DNA of 6,141 nt from an uncultured Gemmatimonadota bacterium (GTDB lineage: Bacteria > Gemmatimonadota > Gemmatimonadetes > Gemmatimonadales > Gemmatimonadaceae), in assembly GCA_903894655.1 (NCBI GenBank), contig CAITQY010000333.1:1-6141 (forward strand), read 5' to 3'. Position 1 is the stretch's first letter, and the number at the start of each line of letters is the position of its first letter. The position numbers were made by a program, and so were the translations under genes. The notes under the pieces are model-generated. The model made no database searches, was not told the origin of the DNA, and was given only the letters and a program-made list of their open reading frames with translations. This document shows, one piece after another, positions 1-5,287 of this stretch.

Positions 1-975
1 ACCGACCCATTGCGCCGGCTCCGGCATCGCCGAGCGGGGAAAGATGTAGCCCGACAGCAAAATGTTGGGCAGCATGAAGAAGAAGCTCAGCTGCATCGCC
101 TGCACCTGACTGCGCGCCACGGTGGAAATGAGCAGCCCCACGCCGAGACTGGCCACAATGAACACCAGTGCCAATGCATAAAGTAGCCCAAGGCTGCCCA
201 TGATCGGAATGTCGAAGAAGATCACACCCAGGGCGAGAATCACCGACATCTGCACGTACCCCACCAACACGAACGGCACGAGCTTGCCGAGCATGAGACT
301 CGTGCGACTGATCGGCGTGACGATCAGCTGTTCGAGCGTACCACGTTCTCGCTCCTTCACGATCGCCGTACTCGTGATCAGCGTCATGGTGATCGTGAGC
401 AGAATGCCCACAATGCCCGGCACGATGAACGTCGCGCTCTTCTGCGCCGGGTTGTACCAGGGGCGCACGCGGATTTCGACCGGCGGCCGGATCTTGTACT
501 GCGTGGCCAGCAGCTGCGCCCCGCGCGCCTGGGCGGCCAATTGCGCGCCCGAGATCGCCGCGCCTGAGCTCTGCGGATCAGCGGCATCGATGAGCATCTG
601 CGCCACGCCGGTGTGACCACCACGGATGTTGCGCTGATACTCCGGCGGGATCACCAGCGCCACCCGCGCCGCGCCCCGCTCGATCCACCGTTTCGCCGCC
701 GCCCGATCGGGCACCGCGGCGACAAAGGTGAAGTTGTCGGTGTTGGCGAGCACCTGAATCAGCGCACGACTCTCGCTGGTGCGCGATTCATCCACCACCA
801 CCGTCGGCAATCGTCGCACGTCGGTTTGGATGGCGTAGCCGAACAGCAGCAGCTGAATGGCTGGCAGCGCCGTCATCATGGCGAAGGTGAGTCGATCGCG
901 ACGCAGCTGCAGGAACTCTTTCCACAGCATCGGCCACACCGTCCACCGTCGCACCCGCTCGGCGAGCGCGCTCAT
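1..975 (-). CDS. ABC-2 type transporter permease (C-terminus outside window)
   Basis: This is the inner-membrane permease subunit of an ABC-2 exporter (YhhJ/YbhS/YbhR-like), which would form the channel driven by the ATPase encoded just upstream. The visible part is 325 residues, starting MSALAERVRRW. It has one N-terminal membrane segment (about residues 29-49), a large periplasmic domain (about 50-183), and then segments at about 184-204, 230-254, 261-285 and 296-312. The family hallmark after the second segment is present (KERERGTLEQLIVTPISRT, about 207-225), as is the late LLSGYIFPRSAMP motif (306-318). Family members are about 370-380 residues, so roughly 50 residues are missing beyond base 1. 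The ATG start lies inside the ATPase stop (ATGA, 972-975), indicating translational coupling. The transported substrate cannot be read from the sequence; drug or hydrophobic-compound export is the usual annotation. The family call is firm. Confidence 0.93.
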   Translation of the reverse strand, partial: MSALAERVRRWTVWPMLWKEFLQLRRDRLTFAMMTALPAIQLLLFGYAIQTDVRRLPTVVVDESRTSESRALIQVLANTDNFTFVAAVPDRAAAKRWIERGAARVALVIPPEYQRNIRGGHTGVAQMLIDAADPQSSGAAISGAQLAAQARGAQLLATQYKIRPPVEIRVRPWYNPAQKSATFIVPGIVGILLTITMTLITSTAIVKERERGTLEQLIVTPISRTSLMLGKLVPFVLVGYVQMSVILALGVIFFDIPIMGSLGLLYALALVFIVASLGVGLLISTVARSQVQAMQLSFFFMLPNILLSGYIFPRSAMPEPAQWVG

Positions 976-1775
976 GACGGCCTCGTCGTGGCCACGCGAC
1001 CCGCCGCCAGCACCGCATCGGCTTCATCGCGCTGCTGCAGCATCACGAACACATCTTCGATCGTCTCGGCGTTGAACTGCTTCACCACTTCCGCCGGTGT
1101 GCCAAGTCCGATCAACTGCCCACGCGACAGAAAGGCGAGCCGCTGACAGCGCTCGGCCTCGTCCATGTAGTGCGTGGTCACCAGAATCGTCGTGCCCTCA
1201 CGCGCCAGTTGATAGATCGTTTCCCAGAACGTCCGACGGGCCGCCGGATCGACACCGGCCGTCGGCTCATCGAGAAAGACCAGATCCGGGTGATGCGCCG
1301 TAGCGCACGCCAGCGCGAGCCGTTGCTTCCAGCCGCCACTGAGTGTGCCCGCGCGCTGATGCAATCGCGACCCGAGCCCCAATGATTCTACGTGATCGGC
1401 CAGTCGCCGCTCGCGGTCGTGTCCCACCAATCCGTACACCGACGAGTAAAAGCGAAGATTCTCCCCCACCGTGAGCTCGTCGTACAACCCATAGCGCTGC
1501 GACATATAGCCGATGCGTCGACGCACACCTTCCGTGTTCGTCTCCACATCGAGTCCGGCTACTTCCGCCGAGCCACTGGTGGGCACCACCAGCCCGCACA
1601 GCATACGAATCGTGGTCGTCTTGCCCGACCCGTTGGGCCCGAGCAGGCCGAACACCTCGCCACGCGCGATCTCGAGATCGAGCCCGGCCACCGCCACCAG
1701 CTCGCCGTACGCCTTCCGCAACGCGCGCGTCCGTACGACCGCCGGTGCGACGACGGCGTTCACGGGATCACTCAC
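972..1775 (-). CDS. ABC transporter ATP-binding protein (ABC-2 exporter, drug-export type)
   Basis: This 267-residue protein is the cytoplasmic ATPase that powers the exporter. All nucleotide-binding motifs are intact: Walker A GPNGSGKT (46-53), Q-loop Gln93 in YMSQRYGLYDELTV, signature LSGGWKQ (145-151), Walker B LVFLDEP with Asp169-Glu170, and the switch His202 in VTTHYMDEA. The LSGGWKQR form of the signature and the YMSQ Q-loop are typical of CcmA/YbhF-type exporter ATPases. The protein has a single ATPase domain, unlike E. coli YbhF or RbbA, which are tandem, so it must work as a homodimer or with a partner. The chosen start is a GTG overlapping the stop of the adaptor gene (GTGA, 1772-1775). 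The frame is open further upstream, but that part overlaps the adaptor coding sequence and lacks the family's N-terminal pattern, which begins at VVRTRALRKAYG. The stop overlaps the permease start in the same way. Confidence 0.95.
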   Translation of the reverse strand: MSDPVNAVVAPAVVRTRALRKAYGELVAVAGLDLEIARGEVFGLLGPNGSGKTTTIRMLCGLVVPTSGSAEVAGLDVETNTEGVRRRIGYMSQRYGLYDELTVGENLRFYSSVYGLVGHDRERRLADHVESLGLGSRLHQRAGTLSGGWKQRLALACATAHHPDLVFLDEPTAGVDPAARRTFWETIYQLAREGTTILVTTHYMDEAERCQRLAFLSRGQLIGLGTPAEVVKQFNAETIEDVFVMLQQRDEADAVLAAGRVATTRPS

Positions 1776-2740
1776 TTGGTGGGGCGTGGCAGCAGCACCG
1801 AAATCGGCATGCCGGCGCGCAGTCGCTGCGTGGTGTCGGCGAACTCCACTTTCACGCCGAACAGCAGATCGGCGCGCTCCTTGTCGGTGAGCGCCACGCG
1901 TGGCGTGAACTCGGCTCGCGTGGCGATGGCCGAAATACGACCGCGGAACAGCGTAGAGTCTCCATCGAGGCGTGCCGACACCGAATCTCCCGCGCGCAGC
2001 GTGGGCAGCACGAACTGCGACACATAAATGCGGGCCCACGGTCGCGACGGCTGCGCCACCGTGATCGCGCTCTGGCCGGCCGCCATCACCTCGCCCGGTT
2101 CCACGTTGCGGCTCGAGACCACCCCCGCGACGGGCGCGATCAGCACCATGTCATTGGCCGTGGCGCGCCAGCCGTCGGCGGCCGCCTGCGCCCCGCGCGC
2201 CTCGGCGGCGGCGGCCTGACGCCGCTCCGTGCGCGCGCCCTCCTGAATCAGCCGCAGCGCCTCGCGGGCGGCATCCCGACGGCCGGCCGTCACCCGGGAC
2301 GAGGCCCGGACGGCGTCGAGCGAGGCCCGGCTTACGTCGCCCTTGGCCGCGAGTGGCTCGAGTCGCCCGAGATCGGCCGCCGCCCGATCGGCATCCGCCT
2401 CAGCGGCCCGGAGTTCGGCCTGGGCGCGGCTGATCTCGGCCGGACGGGCGCCGCGCGCCAGCTCGCGCGATGCTTCCTGCGCGGCGGCGGCCCGGGCCTC
2501 GGCTTGCGCCGTGGAGCTGGCCAGCGTCGGTGTGGTGAACAGCACCAGCGTGTCGCCGGCCTGAACTTCGTCCCCCTCCCGAACCAACACCCGGAGGGCA
2601 CGGGCCGGTTGCAGCGGGCCGACGTCCACTTCGACCATCTCGAGGGTGCCAACGGCCAGGTCGGGCGCCGACGACCGTGAACAACCGCCAAGGAGCAGAA
2701 GCGTCCCGAGCGCGACCAGCGGGAAAGCACGCACGATCAC
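1772..2740 (-). CDS. HlyD/RND-type periplasmic adaptor lipoprotein of ABC exporter
   Basis: This 322-residue membrane fusion protein would bridge the inner-membrane ABC-2 pump towards an outer-membrane channel, which is not encoded here. The N-terminus VIVRAFPLVALGTLLLLGGC is a lipoprotein signal with lipobox LGGC, so Cys20 would be lipidated. There follow the first lipoyl half-motif (about 40-68, with VREGDEVQAGDTLVLF), a long Ala/Arg/Glu-rich helical hairpin (about 73-194), the second lipoyl half (about 200-229, LIAPVAGVVSSRNVEPGEV), and a beta-barrel and membrane-proximal region to the end. The GTG at 2740 was chosen because it gives a normal 19-residue signal. An ATG at 2806 would add 22 residues (MLPWSAGQACPVRC...) and make an unusually long N-region. 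A GTG at 2734 is also possible. No strong Shine-Dalgarno sequence precedes any of them. It is the first gene of the minus-strand operon. Confidence 0.9.
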   Translation of the reverse strand: MIVRAFPLVALGTLLLLGGCSRSSAPDLAVGTLEMVEVDVGPLQPARALRVLVREGDEVQAGDTLVLFTTPTLASSTAQAEARAAAAQEASRELARGARPAEISRAQAELRAAEADADRAAADLGRLEPLAAKGDVSRASLDAVRASSRVTAGRRDAAREALRLIQEGARTERRQAAAAEARGAQAAADGWRATANDMVLIAPVAGVVSSRNVEPGEVMAAGQSAITVAQPSRPWARIYVSQFVLPTLRAGDSVSARLDGDSTLFRGRISAIATRAEFTPRVALTDKERADLLFGVKVEFADTTQRLRAGMPISVLLPRPTK

Positions 2741-2817
2741 GGAATCACTCGCGAAGAGAGACAGGCACCGAACCGGACACGCTTGACCGGCCGACCACGG
2801 CAACATTGCATTCCAAT
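2741..2817. promoter_or_regulatory. Divergent intergenic region with putative plus-strand promoter
   Basis: These 77 bases separate the exporter operon (minus) from the SufE gene (plus) and must hold the promoters of both unless an upstream start is used. On the plus strand, TTGACC at 2783-2788 is a good -35 match. At a 17-base spacing the -10 position (2806-2811) reads TTGCAT, a weak match to TATAAT. The transcript would then start at or next to the SufE ATG, which fits the absence of a Shine-Dalgarno sequence before that ATG and suggests a leaderless mRNA. A small inverted repeat ATTG-CATTC-CAAT (2805-2817) sits directly before the start codon and could be chance. No convincing minus-strand promoter was found. 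Confidence 0.3.
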
Positions 2818-3306
2818 ATGCCTCACGCCACCCCGCGAACCCCTACAGACACCACTTCTTCAGAAGAGGCGCTGCCGGCGTCGCTCGCGCGCACCCTTCG
2901 GCAGTTCCGCCTGCTGGAGCGGGAAGACAAGATGCAGGCGCTGCTGGGGTGGTCCAAGAAGCTCGAACCGCTCCCGGATCGGTTCGCGGGTCTCGATCGG
3001 ACCGCGTTTACCGTGCCCGAATGCCAGACGCGCGTCGATATCTTTCCCGAACATCGCGACGACGGTACGATCCACTTTTACGCCGACGTCAACGCCCGCC
3101 AGTCTCCCACGGTGGCCGCGGTTCTGGCGATCACCTTCGCGGCCGTCAACGATCAGCCACCGTCCGTCACGCTAGCGCTCCCGTCGGATTTCGTGCGACT
3201 GCTCATGCAGGACATCGGACTCGGGGCCCGCGAATCCGGCCTCTCCGCCATGATTGCCCGCCTCACGCGCTTCGCGGCGCAGAGCGATTCGACGACGTCG
3301 GCATAG
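2818..3306 (+). CDS. SufE family protein (sulfur-transfer partner of cysteine desulfurase)
   Basis: This 162-residue protein belongs to the SufE/CsdE family, which accepts persulfide sulfur from a SufS-type cysteine desulfurase on a conserved cysteine and passes it on for Fe-S cluster assembly in the cytoplasm. The order of motifs fits the family: LLGWSKKLEPLPDRF (42-56), the catalytic-cysteine loop VPECQTRVDIF with Cys69, DGTIHFYADVNARQSPTVAAVL (82-103), and the C-terminal LGLGARESGLSAMIARL (133-149). The loop reads PECQT instead of the Escherichia coli GCQS form; PEC-type loops are known in SufE homologues of other phyla. Residues 1-20 are a low-complexity Thr/Pro/Ser tail before the fold. 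The ATG at 2818 was chosen because the longer open frame (ATG at 2677) runs into the divergent adaptor gene. No SufS or SufBCD gene is visible next to it, so its desulfurase partner must be elsewhere. Confidence 0.87.
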   Translation: MPHATPRTPTDTTSSEEALPASLARTLRQFRLLEREDKMQALLGWSKKLEPLPDRFAGLDRTAFTVPECQTRVDIFPEHRDDGTIHFYADVNARQSPTVAAVLAITFAAVNDQPPSVTLALPSDFVRLLMQDIGLGARESGLSAMIARLTRFAAQSDSTTSA

Positions 3307-3315
3307 CGCGCTTCG

Positions 3316-3350
3316 CCGTACCCCCTACTCCGTACTCCCTACTCCCTACT
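3316..3350 (+). repeat. Tandem heptamer repeat, unit CCCTACT (five units)
   Basis: Five consecutive 7-base units read CCGTACC, CCCTACT, CCGTACT, CCCTACT and CCCTACT. Three are identical and two carry the same C-to-G change at position 3; the first unit also ends in C instead of T. The run begins 10 bases after the SufE stop and ends 5 bases before the ATG of the short ORF. Its composition (pyrimidine-rich on the plus strand) stands out from the surrounding sequence. Arrays of this kind resemble the short tandemly repeated repetitive (STRR) heptamers described in cyanobacteria; whether this one is dispersed in this genome cannot be seen from one window. Confidence 0.8.
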
Positions 3351-3355
3351 GCTTT

Positions 3356-3454
3356 ATGCCGATCACCATCACCGTCCGACACAACGGTTCGCTGGGCATT
3401 TCCGCCGAAGGCGCCGCGCCATTGCGCGCGCCGCTCGACGCGTCGGCCAGCTGA
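3356..3454 (+). pseudogene. Short ORF resembling a truncated CDGSH iron-sulfur protein N-terminus
   Basis: An ATG opens a 32-residue frame beginning MPITITVRHNGSLGISAEG. The opening ITVRxNGSLxI is the pattern I know from the N-terminal strand of small CDGSH-type iron-sulfur proteins (for example ITVRxNGPLxVEG). Those proteins are about 60-80 residues and carry the cluster ligands (CxCxxSxxxPFCDGxH) in their C-terminal half. None of these ligands is present here in any forward frame before the next gene, so if the resemblance is real this is a decayed or deleted copy. There is no Shine-Dalgarno sequence; the heptamer array lies directly upstream. Alternatives are a chance ORF or an unrelated small peptide. 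The resemblance rests on about 10 residues. Confidence 0.35.
3410..3432 (+). other. GC-rich stem-loop between SufE and acyltransferase genes
   Basis: GGCGCCGCGC (3410-3419) pairs with GCGCGCGCC (3424-3432) around a CATT loop, giving nine G-C pairs with one bulged C at 3414. No run of T follows, so it is not a classical intrinsic terminator. It lies inside the short ORF and 30 bases before the acyltransferase ATG. In a genome this rich in GC, such a hairpin can arise by chance. Confidence 0.3.
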
Positions 3455-3462
3455 GCGCGGCG

Positions 3463-4245
3463 ATGCGGTTGGTGCGCACGCTGCAGAATTGGTGGGCCTG
3501 GACGGAGCTTGTACTCGTCGTGCTCCTCGGCACGCCGGTCGTGGCCCTTATTTTTGCGGTCACGGCCCCATTCGATCCGGGTCGCTATGCGGCGGGGCGC
3601 GCCTTCCGCCTGGTTGGCGTCACGGCGCTGCGCCTCAATAGCCTCTGGCGCTTTCACACCCGAGGATCACTCGCCGACGCCCGACGCCCATACGTGGTCG
3701 TGGCCAATCACGAATCGTACGCCGACGTGTTCCTGATCAGCTGCTTCCCGTGGGAAATGAAGTGGCTGAGCAAAGACACGATGTTCAAGATCCCGCTCAT
3801 GGGCTGGATGATGCAGATGGCCGGCGACATCAAGCTCGTGCGCGGCAACCGCGACTCCGCCGCCGACGCGATTGTGCAGTGCCGCGATCGACTCGCCAAG
3901 AACGTCTCGGTCATGATCTTCCCTGAGGGCACGCGCTCGCGCTCGTGGGAAATGCTACCGTTCAAGGACGGCGCCTTCCGCTTGGCGATCGAATCCGGCG
4001 CCCCGATTCTGCCGATCGCCGTCACTGGTACGCGCCACGCCATGGCGAAGGGGACCTTCCGTTTTCTGCCGGCCCGCGCGATTGCGCAGTTGCTCGAGCC
4101 GATTTCTACGACGGGGATGACGCTCGCCGACGTGGGCATGCTGAAGCAACAGACGCGTGAGCGCATCGAAGCGGGTCGCCGTGTGCTCGCCGCCGAGTTG
4201 GGCATTCGTGTCGGCGACGACGCGACGACTGTCACCGCGGCCTGA
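3463..4245 (+). CDS. 1-acyl-sn-glycerol-3-phosphate acyltransferase (PlsC family)
   Basis: This 260-residue member of the lysophosphatidic acid acyltransferase family would transfer a fatty acyl group to the sn-2 position of a lysophospholipid, typically making phosphatidic acid at the inner membrane. The N-terminus has one hydrophobic segment (about 16-36). Motif I is NHESYAD (82-88), with catalytic His83 and Asp88 of the HX4D pair. Motif II is around KDTMFKIPLMGWMM (104-117), motif III is FPEGTRSR (153-160), and motif IV is PILPIAVTGT (181-190). Length (about 240-260) is normal for PlsC. The ATG at 3463 follows a 156-base region without a clear gene, so the promoter is probably within it or upstream of SufE. 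The next gene begins 7 bases after the stop. Relaxed family members can use other acceptors, so the exact lipid substrate is inferred. Confidence 0.93.
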   Translation: MRLVRTLQNWWAWTELVLVVLLGTPVVALIFAVTAPFDPGRYAAGRAFRLVGVTALRLNSLWRFHTRGSLADARRPYVVVANHESYADVFLISCFPWEMKWLSKDTMFKIPLMGWMMQMAGDIKLVRGNRDSAADAIVQCRDRLAKNVSVMIFPEGTRSRSWEMLPFKDGAFRLAIESGAPILPIAVTGTRHAMAKGTFRFLPARAIAQLLEPISTTGMTLADVGMLKQQTRERIEAGRRVLAAELGIRVGDDATTVTAA

Positions 4246-4252
4246 CGGCGCC

Positions 4253-5287
4253 ATGACCACGGGGGCGCCGACCAGCGAGCTCGCACTCGATGCGCTGCTG
4301 TCGGCGCCGGACGACGACACCGTGCGTGCGCTCACGTCGATCCCGGGTGACGTGATCATTCTCGGCGCTGGCGGCAAGATGGGCCCCACCGTGGCCCGCA
4401 TGGCCCGTCGCGCGATCGCCGATCCATCGCGCCGCGTGATCGCGGTGTCGCGCTTCACCGACGACCGCGCCGCGGTGGCGCTGAATGCCCATGGCGTGGA
4501 GACCATCCGCGCCGATCTTGCCGATCCGGCGGCCGTGGCGGCGCTGCCCGACGCGTCGAACGTGTTGTGGATGGCCGGACAGAAGTTCGGCGCGACCGGC
4601 GATCCGGTTGGTACGTGGACCCAGAACGTCGTAGCCTCCACCCTCGCGGCGCAGCGCTACGCCGGTTCGCGCACGGTGTGCTTCTCCACCGGCAACGTGT
4701 ATGGCCGTCAGCCGGTATCGCTCGGCGGTGCGCACGAGCACGATGCCCTCGTGCCCGATGGCGAGTACGCCGCCTCGTGCATCGGCCGTGAGCGTGTATT
4801 CGAATCCATCGCGCGACGTACGCACACGCCGCTGCTGGTGTATCGCTTGTTCTATGCGTGCGACCTGCGCTACGGTGTGGTGACCGACATTGCCCACAAG
4901 GTACTGCACGGTGTGCCGGTGCCACTCGACACGGCGTTCGTGAACGTGATCTGGCAGGGTGATGCAAACCGGCTCGCGCTGCGTGCCCTCGCGCTGACGG
5001 CGGTACCCCCGGCCGATGGTTCGGTGACGTTGAATGTCACGGGGCCTGTCGTCGCCGTGCGCGACATCGCCGAACGGATCGGGGCGATTGCCAACGTCTC
5101 GCCGGTGTATTCAGGAACGCCCAGCGATGATGCGTTGATCGCGAACATCGACCGGCTGTCGGCGCGACTGCCATACACGGCGTTGCCACTCGACACACTG
5201 TGCGACTGGGCCGTGCGCTGGATTCTCGACGGTGGTCGTTTGCTGAACAAGCCCACCAAGTTCGAGGTACGCGATGGCCGTTATTGA
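4253..5287 (+). CDS. NAD-dependent epimerase/dehydratase-like extended SDR, catalytic Lys missing
   Basis: This 344-residue protein has the layout of an extended short-chain dehydrogenase/reductase: an NAD(P)-binding Rossmann fold with GAGGKMG (38-44) after the first beta strand, an acidic segment ETIRADLADP (83-92), an FSTGNVYG stretch (144-151) matching the SDR serine/threonine active-site strand, and EYAASCIGRERVFE (171-184), where the active-site tyrosine should be. Tyr172 is present, but the lysine of YxxxK is replaced by Cys176. The C-terminal part (about 195-344) would bind the substrate. No substrate can be named; relatives act on nucleotide sugars or similar. The ATG at 4253 is 7 bases after the acyltransferase stop; a longer frame would overlap that gene and add a sequence unlike the family. 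The 3' end overlaps the next gene by 14 bases, so the two are probably co-translated and functionally linked. The fold is certain; catalytic competence is not. Confidence 0.88.
   Translation: MTTGAPTSELALDALLSAPDDDTVRALTSIPGDVIILGAGGKMGPTVARMARRAIADPSRRVIAVSRFTDDRAAVALNAHGVETIRADLADPAAVAALPDASNVLWMAGQKFGATGDPVGTWTQNVVASTLAAQRYAGSRTVCFSTGNVYGRQPVSLGGAHEHDALVPDGEYAASCIGRERVFESIARRTHTPLLVYRLFYACDLRYGVVTDIAHKVLHGVPVPLDTAFVNVIWQGDANRLALRALALTAVPPADGSVTLNVTGPVVAVRDIAERIGAIANVSPVYSGTPSDDALIANIDRLSARLPYTALPLDTLCDWAVRWILDGGRLLNKPTKFEVRDGRY
5264..5268 (+). promoter_or_regulatory. Ribosome binding site of the DapA-family gene
   Basis: GAGGT lies 5 bases before the ATG at 5274, inside the last codons of the SDR gene. 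It is the clearest Shine-Dalgarno match in the window and supports the 5274 start, which makes the two genes overlap by 14 bases. Confidence 0.6.

Noticed and set aside
1392..2027. Open frame on the plus strand (211 codons) opposite the ATPase and adaptor genes
   Set aside because: It crosses two well-supported minus-strand genes, is Arg/Ser/His-rich and shows no motif; typical of high-GC antisense frames.
1745..2680. Long open frame on the plus strand (311 codons) opposite the adaptor gene
   Set aside because: It is the antisense shadow of the HlyD-type gene: His/Arg/Gly-rich composition, no recognisable domain, and the minus strand has clear family motifs.
2677..2817. N-terminal extension of the SufE frame by 47 residues
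   Set aside because: It overlaps the start of the divergent adaptor gene, looks non-coding (charged, no family similarity), and the SufE fold begins well after the ATG at 2818.
3316..3350. Heptamer array as a CRISPR repeat
   Set aside because: The units are contiguous, 7 bases long and have no spacers; no cas gene is nearby.
3410..3432. GC-rich hairpin as an intrinsic terminator of sufE
   Set aside because: No U-tract follows and it has a bulge; kept only as a low-confidence stem-loop.
4232..4909. Open frame on the minus strand (225 codons) opposite the SDR gene
   Set aside because: The plus strand encodes a clear Rossmann-fold protein here; the minus frame has only low-complexity Arg/His/Gly sequence.
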